NCBI GenBank assembly: GCA_009667805.1
Contig: CM019064.1
Span: 385,702,049-385,766,048, forward strand
Direction: 5' to 3'
DNA: 64,000 nucleotides
Origin: Leptobrachium leishanense
Lineage: Eukaryota > Chordata > Amphibia > Anura > Megophryidae
Under the pieces are notes generated by a model. The model searched no databases. It was not told the DNA's origin and worked only from the letters and a program-made list of their open reading frames with translations. The translations under genes and the position numbers were made by a program. Numbering within the stretch: position 1 is the stretch's first letter; the number at the start of each line of letters is the position of its first letter. Positions 9,240-19,887 of this stretch are shown here, piece after piece.

Positions 9240-10990
9240 GATATGGGTCAGGTGGTCAAGGACCTAGCAGACTGCAGGGAAATCCTGGAGTGGAAGGTGG
9301 AGAGGCAAGGACCAGAGAGTGGTGAGAGCCGCCCTGGATCTGCTCACCCATAGGGCTCAGGGCTGGAAACGTAACATTGGTGCTGCAGGGCTCTGCAGGG
9401 CCAAGTGTTATTGTACCACGACCCTGTTGCGAGGTCACGTGACCTGGGTGACAGCGGAAGAACACTCACTCTGCTTACAGGCGGTGGAAGCGGTGGATAG
9501 AGCCATGGAATTAGAGGTAAGTTTATGATTTTTTTAGTATGTTTAAATTTCACTGTTAAGGGAGTCCACAAAAGCTAAATGACTGATCACCAGGTTCTGA
9601 AAGCACCTATTCATCTCCGAATACTATTTTGAGCCAAAAAAATTAGCTATTCTTTACTGACTAGCTGCAATGGTTTAATGGCTCAGTTGGAATTCGGCCC
9701 TATAAGAATTGTAGTACGAAATGTAGCGATGTAGCTGTTGCAGTATTGTGCATGTCCAACTGTCTTTACCATAGTTTCCACCTCTTACTGTTACAGTGAT
9801 AATGATCACAAGGGAGGACTTCAAAAAGATTTTTTGAAAGTCACCATTTGGTAGATGTGGCTCTCTAGACTTTTTGACGTTTTAGGCAAAGCTCAAACAC
9901 AAGGCACCTCTCGTTAGGGTCAAGAAATGCAGAAATGAACTCAATAATTTCTGTGTAACGAAAGATCAAGTCGTGCAGCACTTTAGGTAGACTGAAATAC
10001 ATGGATGTAGTGGTGTGTTTTTGTGGAGTGACACTATAAAGCCATGTTCTATTGCACACATATTAGATCGAGGAAGGCCCCTGTCTGAGTGATGCCTTAG
10101 GCAGCTGCCAAGTTTTACTTATTATATCTGTTGTAAATATCAATATTTATAGCCTTACCTTCTCGGAACTACTGGCTCATTAGATGGCGCGCTCGACTCA
10201 TGTCTGAGGTCATTGCGATGATTTAAGTAAAGCAGGTTAAAAATAATATAATAATAATATCTTCACTTGGTATAAAGCATGTATCATGAAAGATAGATTG
10301 GGAATATGTTTTGAAAGGCCGCTGCATTGAGCTACTATTTGTCTGCCTCTGTCGCTCCCGTATCAGTAATAAAAGCAGGTGTATGTGAGGTGCATTATCT
10401 CCAGACAAGCTTTACCAAACGTCTATTACATTCAGCAAACCAAGCACAAACTACAAGTACTATGTATTCCTATTTGCTTTGCCTCCCTTTACTAGGATTA
10501 AAAGTGGGCCATGTGCCAAGGTATAGAATCATACACTAATTGATCTATACTTTTACGCACAATCACAACTGTGAGCCATTACAGGGTTAACCAGATCGAC
10601 ATATCAAGGTAAAGGCTCTCCGTCTCCCACGTGCTGACAGCTGCTTATGAAACACAGCCAGTTCTTTGTGCATTATTTATTTATTTAAATATTCTTCCGG
10701 GATTTGTTACAAGAAAAGCACAAGGCGATGCAGCGAATGCCACATGGGAGAACGCGATTGGCTGTCTCTGCGATGACCGTCACCTGCTGTACCTGATCCT
10801 TTTAACTCGTGCTGCTTTAATCTCTGTTTTTCATAGTGTGAACAGGTGTGGGTGCAGAAAGGCTGGGGCTGCTTCTGTTCACTCTTATTTTGGTAATTGA
10901 AGCATTTAATTGTTTTCAAATAAGGAATAGATTTAGTCAATGTGCGTGGAAACACAAGTGTGTAAATCACTAATGTTCTCATGTTACAGA
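9240..10990. other. Unassigned intergenic sequence
   Basis: About 1.7 kb in which no conserved coding block, LINE tail or paired terminal repeat was seen. Short open frames here have no recognisable domain. Confidence 0.35.
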
Positions 10991-11006
10991 AAGACCGTCA
11001 CGTTGG

Positions 11007-11410
11007 AGATAAAGCGCCACATTACAATCTTGTTGTTAACCGTAGCGCCGGCATGGTTAAGTGTTAAAAATAATTGCGCTCAATTCCGTATTACATTATC
11101 AACGGTAAAACCGCGCGGAATCATATACCGCCTGGAAACCTGCAAGAACCATGTGCGAGCTTACTGTACTTCACGCGTCCTATACTTAACATTATGAGCG
11201 CAAACGCAAATGTGTGCTACGATTAACGTGGTATCACAATCTATTAGCGCAAATTACCGCATGGGCGTAAAAAGGAAAATATTTGCGATTTTCAAAAGCT
11301 GGTGTTAATGGCATATCTGAACAACCTGGTCAAACCCAAATACACCAGCCCATAAAAAATAATGCAGCAAAGTATAGTTGCGCATTCAACTCATACCAAA
11401 CCAATACAAT
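11007..11410. mobile_element. Left part of an older GCG-rich repeat, interrupted by a hAT element
   Basis: GCGCCACATTACAATCTT near 11007 is inversely matched by AAGAATGTAATGTGGC near 15010-15026. The intervening 3.3 kb is a hAT element with its own target duplication. A separate ~190-bp block here (CCTATACTTAACAT, AATTACCGCA, AAAAGCTGGTGTTAATG) is also found at 57790-57960, so this is a repeat family. Confidence 0.5.
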
Positions 11411-11799
11411 GAGTGGCGTCACTAGGATCGGTGTCACCCGGTGCGGTAACTTATGGTGTCACCCCCCCCCCCCGAGTTTTACGTTTTTTTTTTTGTTTCT
11501 AATTCTTTATTTAAAGATTAAAAGTACAAAGAAAGATCATGAAATCAAACGAAAATGCGGCCATATATGGCCTGCTAAACCGAAGATGAAAAGTCCGGTG
11601 GCAAAGTCTAGCGTAAATGAGGAAAAGTTAAGCGACAAACAATGCGTTCAAATTTAACGGTCGGCTAAAGAATAGACCATGCGTGAATCAAGAAAATCGT
11701 GCCGAAGTTGTATAGCTGAAAATTAAAAACAAATCAGAAACAAAACAGTCTGGGGGATTCGTCAGAAAAGCAATTATAACAAAAAGCATATGGAAGGGT

Positions 11800-12340
11800 A
11801 GGATAATCTTCATCCCGGCTGTATCTCCGGAGGGTCCAGGGGAATACCGGCCGTTGCAAGGTCAGTCCAAGCAGTAGCAGGGTCCGTAATTGTATAAGGT
11901 ACATTAGCATGCGTTACCACCAAAGTGCCCGCCGGGCCCCACCGGTAGCAAATTCCTTTCCTGCGCAGGGTAGACGTCACCTCTCTAAAACGGCGTCGTG
12001 CCATCAAGGTCTGAAACGGTATGTCATGGTAAAGTGCCAGGGTAGATCCCTCGAATTGCACCGGATCTCGTGCGCCAGGGGTAGTCATAATCTTCACCTT
12101 AAAAGCCACATCGCGAAAAGCTACCACAACATCCCTCGGTGCTCCCGTTAGGGACGATGCAGGTCTCCGGACCCGAAATACAGAGCCAACGACATCTGGC
12201 GTATCCAATGGGAGCCCAACGACCTGGAGGACCAAACGAGTGACATAGGGCAACAGTTCCTCAGCCGACACCGAATCTGGGACGCCCCTGACCTTATGTT
12301 ACGGCGTCTGTGCCGAGATTCTAATGTTTCCGCTCCTCTG
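11800..12340 (-). pseudogene. L1 ORF1p C-terminal fragment
   Basis: The minus-strand frame at 11810-12271 (153 codons) reads like the RNA-recognition and C-terminal domains of L1 ORF1p. It contains PRDVVVAFRDVAFKVKI (RRM core), then RRRFREVTSTLRRKGICYRW, the classic LRxKGIxYRW block of the C-terminal domain. The frame continues upstream as HKVRGVPDSVSAEELLPYV, the 'V-x-G-V-P-E' block that usually opens the RRM. Coiled-coil and N-terminal parts are absent. It is a truncated LINE fragment in the hAT element, with a MITE immediately upstream. Confidence 0.75.
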
Positions 12341-12349
12341 TGATATGGT

Positions 12350-12705
12350 CTTACACAAATTTTGGCAAACTGACAGCAAGTACAGCAAGTACAGCAAGTA
12401 TAGTGCCTGTTCGAAGGCAGGGAAAGTCCCCATAGAGAAGTAATGGTTAATCTGTTCAGAGACACCGAACAGCAGAGAAATGTCCTGATGTCCGGTGTTT
12501 TCATTTGGCAGGTTTATTCAGGGCAAACGAACACCATAGGTTTCAATGTTAAAAATATTCCTGTTTTTATCCAATATCTAATAAACCGTTTATTCCTTTA
12601 ATCCATAGTAAAAAATCTCTTTATTTATTGATTTTTTTTTTTTTTCTAATAGCAATTTTTCTTTTTTTTCTGTAACAGACCTTTTTATTATCATTCATCA
12701 GAACT
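12350..12705. mobile_element. Large GGGTTATTCA-family MITE, left part (split by Tc1)
   Basis: It contains the family's internal markers: TTTTGGCAAACTGACAGC, GCCTGTTCGAAGGCAG, CCCCATAGAGAAGTAATGG, AATATCTAATAAACCGTTTA and TTTTTATTATCATTCAT. It ends at the TA where the Tc1 element entered and resumes at 14293. The outer left terminus is not preserved. Confidence 0.75.
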
Positions 12706-12707
12706 TA

Positions 12708-14290
12708 CAGATGAAACTCTAAAAATTAGAATATGGTGCAAAAGTTCATTTATTTCAGTAATGCAACTTTAAAAGGTGAAACTAATATGAGACTCATTAC
12801 ATGCAAAGCAAGATAGTTCAAGCCGTGATTTGTCATAATTGGGATGATTATAGTTACAGCTCATGAAAACCCCAAATCCACAATCTCAGAAAATTAGAAT
12901 ATTATATGCAATCAATAAAACAAGGATTGTACATAGAACAATATGGGACCTCTGAAAAGTATAAGCTGCAGATGTACTCAGTACTTGGTTTGGGCCCCTT
13001 TTGCAGCAATTACTGCCTCAGTGCGGCAATGTGACATGGAAGCTTTCAGCCTGTGGCACTGCTGAGGTGTTATGAAAGACCAGGAAGCTTCAATAGCGGC
13101 CTTCAGCTCTTCTGCATTGTTCCGTCTCATGTCTCGCATCTTTCTCTTGGCAATACCCCATAGATTCTCCAAGGGGTTCAGGTCAGGCGAGTTTGCTGGC
13201 CAAGCAAGCACAGTAATCCCAGGTCATTGAACCAGGTTTTGGTGCTTTTGGCAGTGTGGGCAGGTGCCAGGTCCTGCTGGAAAATGAAGTCAACATCCCC
13301 ATAAAGCTGGTCTGCGGAAGGAAGCATGAAGTGCTCCAAAATTTCCTGCTAGACGGCTGCGTTGACCCTGGACTTAATGAAGCACAGTGGACCAACACCA
13401 GCAGAGGACATGGCTCCCCAAATCAACACAGACTGTTGAAACTTCACACTGGACTTCAAGCATCTTGCAGTGTGTGCCTCTCCATTCTTCCTCCATACTC
13501 TGGGTCCTTGGTTTCCAAATGAGATGCAAATGTTGCTCTTATCAGAAAAGAGGACTTTGGAGCCTCTGAGCAACAGACCAGGTCTGTTTTTCTTTCGCCC
13601 AGGTAAGACGCTTCTGATGTTGTTTGTTGTTCAGGAGCAGATTGACAAGAGGAATACGACATTTGAAGCCCATGTCCAGGATCCGTCTGTGTGTGATGCA
13701 CTGACTCCAGCCTCAGTCCACTCCTTGTGAAAGTCCCCAACACTTTTGAATGGCCTTTTCCTGACAATCCTCTCCAGGCTGCGGTCATCCCTGCTGCTTG
13801 TGCACCTTTCTCTTCCACATAACTTTCTATTAATGTGCTTTGATACAGCACTTTGGGAACATCCAACTTCTTTTGCAATGACCTTTTGAGGCTTTGCCTC
13901 CTTATGGAGGGGGTCAATGACAGTTTTCTGCACAACTGTCAGGTCAGCAGTCTTTCCTATGATTTTGATTCCTACTGAACCAGACTGAGAGACCATTTAA
14001 AGGCTCAGGAACCCTTTGCAGGTGTTATGGCTTAATTAGCTGATTAGAGTGAGACACTTTGAGCCTAGAATATATTGCACCTTTTCACAATATTCTAATT
14101 TTCTGAGATTGTGGTTTTGGGGTTTTCATGAGCTGTAAGCCATAATCATCATAATTATGACAAATCACGGCTTGAACTATCTTGCTTTGCATGTAATGAG
14201 TCTACCACATATATTCGTTTCACCTTTTAAGTTGCATTACTGAAATAAATGAACTTTTGTACGATATTCAAATTTTTTGAGTTTCACCTG
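12708..14290 (-). mobile_element. Tc1-like transposon, degenerate
   Basis: The element is bounded by TA dinucleotides (12706-12707, 14291-14292) and begins CAGATGAAACTC, ending GAGTTTCACCTG. The inverted repeats run over 200 bp and contain inner copies (CTCAGAAAATTAGAAT), the IR/DR layout of frog and fish Tc1 elements. The TA lies in the middle of a MITE whose two halves join perfectly when this element is removed. Confidence 0.92.
12978..13996 (-). pseudogene. Tc1 transposase, frameshifted
   Basis: Read on the minus strand from 13996, the first frame gives a helix-turn-helix region (KTADLTVVQKTVIDPLHKE, VGCSQSAVSKHI). Coding similarity then passes through at least three other frames (13935-13456, 13573-13349, 13398-13183). 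The last frame (13211-12978) ends with WPANSPDLNPLENLWGIAK, which holds the third acidic residue of the DDE triad (E of PLENLW), and closes QTKY before the stop. The total span of about 340 codons is the usual Tc1 length. Frameshifts make it non-functional. Confidence 0.88.
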
Positions 14291-14292
14291 TA

Positions 14293-14491
14293 TATGTTAA
14301 TTCCAGATATTTTCATTCAGTAGTTCTTTTTAAAACAGCAGGCGACAGGTTTGCAGCAGCATTCGGTGGCTGATTCCCTGCACTTCAGGGACCCTGTGGT
14401 GAATTCACTGGGGAAATTTGATTCCCCAAAGTGCGGGGAACAACAGAACACTGAAATGTCTGCGTCATTTCGGTGCTCTGTGAATATCCTC
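14293..14491. mobile_element. Large MITE, right part (after Tc1)
   Basis: It resumes the internal sequence (AATTCCAGATATTTTCATTC), then CCCTGCACTTCAGGGACCCT, ATTTGATTCCCCAAAGTGC and CATTTCGGTGCTCTGTGAATA, which is the terminal repeat of the family in inverted orientation. Confidence 0.75.
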
Positions 14492-14545
14492 TTTGTGGTG
14501 TTTTTTTTGCCACCCCATGGAAAGTGCCAGCCTAGGCCTTGCCTA

Positions 14546-14606
14546 CCCAGGACATACTTGAAAATGAGAGAATTCTCAATGTATCTTTTCTGGTAAAATA
14601 TTTTTG
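14546..14606 (+). mobile_element. SINE tail fragment
   Basis: It begins exactly at CCCAGGACATACTTG and runs through the body to CTGGTAAAATA. It lacks the tRNA-like head. Confidence 0.8.
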
Positions 14607-14759
14607 TGTTAAAAAAAATAAATAATATATATATTTTTTTTTTAGGGTGTCACCCTAGGGGAGGTGTCACCTGGTGTGAGCCGCACCCCCCGCACCCCCG
14701 TAGCGACGCCCCTGAATACAATGGATGAAGTTGTGTGTGCATGTATTATTGCTGCAGCA

Positions 14760-15028
14760 TATATGCTCAGATTGACTGTGGCAGACGCAATTTCTTAACG
14801 TGAGATAGTTGTGGTTCTTAATTCTGATTGGCTGAATCGCGAAAAAAAAACCTGCGCGCACACAGATTTTTGCGCGACACGCTACTGCGCGTGCATTTGA
14901 TCGGCGGATGAAAACACGTGAGAAGATTGTAATTCCAACGGTGATTTGCACGCGCAAAACTTTAACGCTTAGTGCAAAGATTTTCTCTTTGCGCGAGGAT
15001 TTTAGCGTTAAGAATGTAATGTGGCACA
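14760..15028. repeat. GCG-rich repeat, right part of the older interrupted repeat
   Basis: The sequence is dense in GCGC and CGCG words (TTTTTGCGCGACACGCTACT) and ends AATGTAATGTGGCAC, the inverse of the sequence at 11007. It is probably the right half of the repeat that the hAT at 11411 entered. Confidence 0.45.
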
Positions 15029-15289
15029 AAGAGTATTTGTCATCCAATGTACTAATATTTTTTTTAAATGTTTATATTCCTAAAAAATTAAAACTATCCC
15101 ATTTCTATTTATATGGTAAAGATACAGCTCAACGGGCTGAGTGTTTCTGAAAACAGAGATCTTCTTGATCAATTCATTGTCATACATCATGTTCCGCAAT
15201 CGACAGATACAGACAGGGATACATCCTTCCACATCATTTGTTACATGCCACTCAATTCACATCCATACAAATATACTGAAAATGATTAT

Positions 15290-15810
15290 TATTATTGTCA
15301 TCATTTATATAGCACCAACAGTTTCCGCAGCGCTTTACAATAACCAAAGGGAACAAGTTACAGATAAATGGACATATTATGGAAACAAGAGGTGTAGAGG
15401 GCCCTGCTCATAGGAGCTTACAATCTAGAGGGATTGGGGTTGAGGAAGACCAGGGGAATTTTACTTGACAGCAGGATCATTGGTGCCAGCAGTTCAGGAA
15501 TGGTGGGGGCAATGGAAGCAGCTTCAATCAAGTGTGAGTAGGTAAGCAGAGGGAGGAGTTGCATCAGTGATGTGGTACCCTAATCTGAAGAGATGGGTTT
15601 TGAGAGATTTCTTGAAAGCCTGAAGATCAGGGGAGAGTTTGATAGGGTGAGGCAAGTCATTCCATTCCGTTGGCAGTGCCGGTGTAGACAGAGGACAGAC
15701 AGAGATTGGCCGCCGATCAGAGTTGTCCAGTTGGGACACGAGTAATGAAGACATGTAAAGGGGGGTCAAGTTATTGCGCGAACGTGAGAGGCATTGGCCG
15801 ATCAGCACTT
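15290..15810 (-). mobile_element. LINE 3' end (L2/CR1-like), with last codons of ORF2
   Basis: The minus-strand frame 15524-15808 contains PALPTEWNDLPHPIKLSPDL and FKKSLKTHLFRLGY, the conserved 'WN-x-LP ... FKxxLKTHLF' tail that ends L2/CR1-clade reverse transcriptase proteins. A 3' UTR follows, with CTCCTATGAGCAGGGCCCTC, AAGCGCTGCGGAAACTG and an ATT-type microsatellite tail on the plus-strand left side. It is a 5'-truncated copy. Confidence 0.8.
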
Positions 15811-16332
15811 AATAACGGTTGTATTTCTTGCTCTATTATCTATTAATCTTCTAGACTTTAAAAATAGCAGGCACATTATACTTTGCAGTAAATGTTGCCA
15901 TGAATGAAATATCCAATGTAGATTTATGAATTACGTGTCTAGTCATTTATGTAGCAAAATTGAGTATTGGCAGTAACAGTTATAATATCTTTATGAATTA
16001 CTGTCTGGTGTGTAATCCTTGTCAATATTTAAACAGTTACGCACATTTTTAGAAGACGTCTGTGTGTAATGAGTCATTTTGTCTTACCACTCCAGCATGG
16101 AAATTGTTAATATTTGAACAGGATATGTTGAAGAAGCAGAAATGCGGATTTTATTATTTTTGGCTATCTCCTCTGTCTGACTGATAATACCATTTGTTTT
16201 CACATAGATTCACCTTCCACTCCCTTCTCCTCCCTCTGGGATAGACATTGGAAACAACTCATTAAAGCCACAGCTGCATAGTTTGCAGGAAGAATAAAAT
16301 GTGTTGTGCAGAAGTGATACATTTATCTATCT

Positions 16333-16474
16333 ATTATTATCATCATTTAGTGTATATAGCGCCAACAGTTTCCACAGCGCTTTACTATAACCAAAGGGAA
16401 TGAGATACAGATAAATGGACATAGGATGGAAACAAGAGGTGTAGAGGGCCCTGCTCATAGGAGCTTACAGTCTA
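16333..16474 (-). mobile_element. LINE 3' UTR fragment, same family as 15290-15810
   Basis: It shares ATAGCGCCAACAGTTTCC, CAGCGCTTTAC and AGGGCCCTGCTCATAGGAGC with the previous copy, including an identical GAAACAAGAGGTGTAGAGGG block. It has an ATT-type tail. Confidence 0.8.
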
Positions 16475-16535
16475 TCTATCTATCCAGTCAGTCAGTCAGT
16501 CAGTCAGTCTATCTATCGATTTATCTATCTTTTTC
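16471..16535. repeat. Compound microsatellite (TATC)n(CAGT)n(TATC)n
   Basis: There are runs of TATC, then about six CAGT units, then TATC again, adjoining the LINE tail. Confidence 0.9.
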
Positions 16536-16893
16536 AATCTGTGTGTCTATCTGAAATTCAAGTGAACTTGCTATACAGTAAAATTTTCTAAATATTATAT
16601 TTTTTTCCCCTGTGAGTCACAAATTAAAAATGAAGAACATTTTTGATTGGGGGGAAGATCTCCACCCTATGGAGGCATTGATTCTAACACACCCAAAGCC
16701 TGATGAAAAATTCTCTGGACATGGTGAAAATCCATTTGGAATCGTAATTAACACAAAAATGACTTTTAAAATGCAAAAGTAGTCCTAAAAGTACTGCTAA
16801 AATATTACTTTTGATTGTGTGCAACATGTATCCTATAAGAAAGATGTGGGTTTTTAGACATGTCAAAAAAAGACACGTTAAAAAAGACATGTC

Positions 16894-17328
16894 TTTTAGG
16901 CTAGGGTCAGACGAAAGCAGTTTTAACGTGCGTTTAGCCGCACAAAATCACGGCCGTGCTAGCAGCAAATGACGTCCAATGCCGGGGAACACACGAAGTA
17001 CGGCCGCACGAAAGGTCGTCCGCGCAACGCAAGTGGCAAACGAACGCATTTTTCCTAGAATGTCAAACCACTAGTACGGACGTACAGAGTGCGCTGCGTC
17101 CGCTAGAGGTATGTGTGCGTGATTGGGAGACGTCAGACGCTGCTAATGTCCGGCGAACATAACGTCCAGACACAAAAAGTGTTTTATTAATGATCCGTAC
17201 AAAATCACGGACGAAAATGCGCATCGTATGACCGCTGTTGCGTATTCCGTGAAAAAATGCGTCCATTCGTTCGAACGCACTTTTTCACAGACAACGCGAA
17301 AATGCGTTCGTCTGACCCTAGCCTAAAA
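16894..17328. mobile_element. CpG-rich palindromic MITE, GGCTAGGGTCAGACG ends
   Basis: The perfect outer palindrome is TTTTAGGCTAGGGTCAGACG on the left and its inverse on the right. The interior is dense in CpG (CGGCCGTGCTAGCAGC, CGTCCGCGCAACGC) and alternates CGT and GCG words. A second, nearly complete copy lies inverted at 63497-63926. No coding capacity. A TA target is possible; the superfamily is not determined. Confidence 0.82.
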
Positions 17329-17369
17329 ATGACACATCAATTTGGATGTGGACAAATTATATTCCTTTT

Positions 17370-17560
17370 CACAGATTCATAGGGTTAGAAACTAAGGTTA
17401 GGGTTAGAATTGAGGGTTAGGTTACTATTTGAGCTTCTTTCATGTTGCATTTAGAATTAGATTTCACCATGAAATTCTGCACCATTTTTGCTTCATATTT
17501 ATGCAGCAGATTTTGCTCCTTCTTTTGATGCAAATGAAACCCTTACCCAGATTTCTAGTG
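17370..17560. repeat. Repeat carrying TTAGGG-like units (copy 1)
   Basis: AGGTTAGGGTTAGAATTGAG is followed by GGTTACTATTTGAGCTTC and CACCATTTTTGCTTCATATT. The same order recurs at 20855-21010. Confidence 0.65.
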
Positions 17561-17692
17561 TGCAAATTATGTACACTCTGCCATCCATACATAGTTACAA
17601 AATAACAGTTACCGATATAGCCACACATTCTGTTCTAAACAAAAGTAACACAGCTATAATAATATTAATAATGTACTAATATATAATATATA

Positions 17693-18237
17693 AACAAGAA
17701 AAAAAAAGATGTCATCTGTGCTTGTTTCTATATAATTCCTTGTGCAACAAAACACTGTCAAAGGTTTTAGTTTGCTTCAATGGCCAATGAAGCGTAAACT
17801 AACTCGCCCCATCAAGTCACCACTCGGTAGAGTGAGTCCTAACCAATGTACCAAAAGCTGCTCCTCTGAGCAGCTGCATGCCCTCCTGCTGCTTTTCAGC
17901 TAAGGAGAGGCAGAAAAATGGTGGGTTTTATTTATACACGCACCAAGCACTTCCCATTTAGGGTTGAAAAAAAAACATGGAAAAGGGAACGGCAGCAAAA
18001 ATGACTAACTGGTGTTACAGCATAATATACTGTACATACATACAGAAAAATGGGGTCGCAGAGAGGAGCAGCTTTTAGTACATTGGTTAGGACTCACTCT
18101 ATAGAGAGGTGCCTTGATGGGGCGAGTGAGCTTACGCTTCAATTGCCATTCAAGAAAACTAAAACATCTAACAGTGTTTTGTTGCACATGGAATTATATA
18201 GAAACGAGCGCAGATTACATCTTTTTTTTCTTGTTAT
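17693..18237. repeat. Long inverted repeat, ~178-bp arms around a ~190-bp loop
   Basis: The left arm at 17693-17869 and right arm at 18060-18237 are inverted copies, about nine bases in ten identical. The arms run from an AAGAAAAAAAAGATGT block to AAAGCTGCTCCTCT. They can fold into a long hairpin if transcribed. Both arms keep an open frame over the same peptide (RVSPNQCTKSCSS; left arm plus strand from the ATG at about 17787, right arm on the minus strand). It may be a MITE or an inverted duplication; no gene is assigned. Confidence 0.85.
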
Positions 18238-18249
18238 GTTAATATATAT

Positions 18250-18754
18250 TATAATTTTGATTATAGTCAAATTACCAAGAAATTTATAATAAAAAGAACC
18301 TCATTGCACCTGCTTTACATCTTTAATCCAACTGAAAAGAAATAAATTTGCCTAAGGAAATTTAATAAACAAATGTAGGGCATCAGGTTCTAATAATAAC
18401 CTGCCTCAATGTTGTGTTTATGGATCAAAACAGCCGCTCGTATCCATGAAAATCGCCTACTTCCTTCCTCCAAACTCAGACCACCTATTATTGTCTTCCC
18501 TGATGATCTGGGAGTGGATGACGAAGATAAAATTAGTTTTTTTGGTTTGAAGTGCTTGAGGTTTATACAGTGGGGAAAAGGCGTGTTGTTGGGATCTAGT
18601 TACTAACCATGAATCACACTTTTTGATAATTGGCCGCTGTGCTCAGACTGAGGAAGGATAATGAGAATATTCAAATGTTTGGCTTTGTGTAATGTCGTTT
18701 ATGCAAATGTTGACTGTGAGTTAACAGCCGACAGAGAACGAGCTAATATCGTGA
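18250..18754. other. Unassigned intergenic sequence
   Basis: No supported feature. Short open frames are without recognisable domains. Confidence 0.35.
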
Positions 18755-18842
18755 GCTCGTCTGAGCAGAGCCCTCTACACCTCTTGTTTCTGTTTTCTAA
18801 GTTTGATTGTAATTTGTTAATAATATTAATAATACATTTATA
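18755..18842 (+). mobile_element. LINE 3' UTR fragment
   Basis: GAGCAGAGCCCTCTACACCT and CTTGTTTCTGTTTTCTAAG followed by ATTAATAATA match the LINE tail family seen at 50345-50505. Confidence 0.55.
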
Positions 18843-19077
18843 CTCTACGGCAGGGCTCAAAATGTCAAGTCCCGAGCTTCTAGCCAGGCCTTAAGAGCTA
18901 CTCGCCAACAGTTGCCCCACCTAACCCCTACCCAGCCCTTATCTCTCCCTCTAAACACACACCCTCAAATAATCTTATGAAATTACACTGTTAAATGTTT
19001 TATTCAGAATAAAGATACAAAAATAAATAACAACATTAACATAAACCTCTCTCCTCCTGTTTCCACCCCCAACCCTT

Positions 19078-19236
19078 CTAGATTGTAAATTCCCACAGGA
19101 ATAGGGCCCTCGTTTCCTTCTGTACTGGTTTATCTAAATGTTGTTCAATTTATTGTAACCCTGTCTATACTGTGCCTGTTCTATAGCGCTGTGGAATATG
19201 CTGGCGCTTTATAAATAAAGATTAATAATAATAATA
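19078..19236 (+). mobile_element. LINE 3' UTR fragment with ATA/ATT-type tail
   Basis: CTTCTAGATTGTAAATTCCC, ATAGGGCCCTC, then TATAGCGCTGTGGAATATGC, GGCGCTTTATAAATAAAG and an (AATA)n tail. It lies inside the hAT MITE. Confidence 0.75.
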
Positions 19237-19371
19237 AACCAATGTAAACTTAAATGAAAATAAGTGCTTTACATCGATGGGGATGCAAGCAAAATATTAA
19301 GTTTAACTGCTCAGCTTTTAATAAACTTAGTGCATTTTTTTCATCTTCACAATCAATCCAGATACATCAGA

Positions 19372-19470
19372 CCCCAAATACAGGTATACCCAGACAGATC
19401 AGACCCCAGATACATGCCTACCCAGAAATCAGACCCCAGATGCAGGCATAACCAGACATCAGACCCCAGT
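19372..19470. repeat. Minisatellite, ~33-bp unit, 3-4 copies
   Basis: The unit is ATCAGACCCCAGATACATGC plus CTACCCAG. The complement resembles the arrays at 60085-60255 and 49377-49560. Confidence 0.75.
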
Positions 19471-19760
19471 GAGTAGAGCGAGGGACCAGACGAGAACTGC
19501 CAGGACAGGGCAGGCATAGGCAGCAGATGTCCGGCACACCCTCGCCGATGTCATCAGAGGGGGCCGGCTGCCATCTTGGATTCCCCCGGCAAGCAGGAGG
19601 GTCTTAAAACAAAAAAGCACAACCGCCGCCAGAATATGCAGCTCAGGCAACGTGAAATAATCTATTTTGCTACCTGCGTCTGCATTCCCACTCGCCCTCA
19701 CTTAATTTCCACTCGCCAAATGCTAGTAGACGAGTGGAAATTTTGAGGCCTGCTCTACGG

Positions 19761-19887
19761 CAGGGTTCAACAACCTTGGCCCACCAGATATTTTGGAACC
19801 ACAAGGCTCAGCAAAGCTGATGCGTGGAGGAGCATCATGGGAGATGTAGTTCCAAAACATCTGGAGGGCCAAGGTTGCTGACCCATG
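19761..19887. mobile_element. Short hAT MITE, same target site as its neighbour
   Basis: It begins CAGGGTTCAACAACCTTGG and ends CCAAGGTTGCTGACCCATG, with an inner TGGGAGATGTAGTTCCA. The flanks are CTCTACGG (19753-19760) and CTCTACAT (19888-19895). Confidence 0.82.

Larger units (their letters stand above)
11411..14714. mobile_element. hAT element with exact 8-bp duplication, hosting other elements
   Basis: AATACAAT flanks it at 11403-11410 and 14715-14722. The ends are inverted: GAGTGGCGTCACTAGG on the left against CAGGGGCGTCGCTACGGGGG on the complement of the right. Both ends carry GGTGTCACC repeats. No hAT transposase is visible inside. Its interior is filled by an L1 ORF1 fragment, a large MITE split by Tc1, and a SINE tail. 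It is therefore a non-autonomous hAT that served as a landing site. Confidence 0.88.
18851..19752. mobile_element. hAT MITE (long form), 8-bp duplication CTCTACGG
   Basis: CTCTACGG lies at 18843-18850 and again at 19753-19760. The ends are CAGGGCTCAAAATGTCAAG and GAGTGGAAATTTTGAGGCCTG. A 170-bp short form of the same family is at 46777-46946. This long copy contains a LINE tail (19078-19236) and a minisatellite (19372-19470). Confidence 0.9.

Noticed and set aside
16081..16330. Possible small exon near 16100-16300
   Set aside because: No splice-site pair or conserved peptide; nothing beyond chance.
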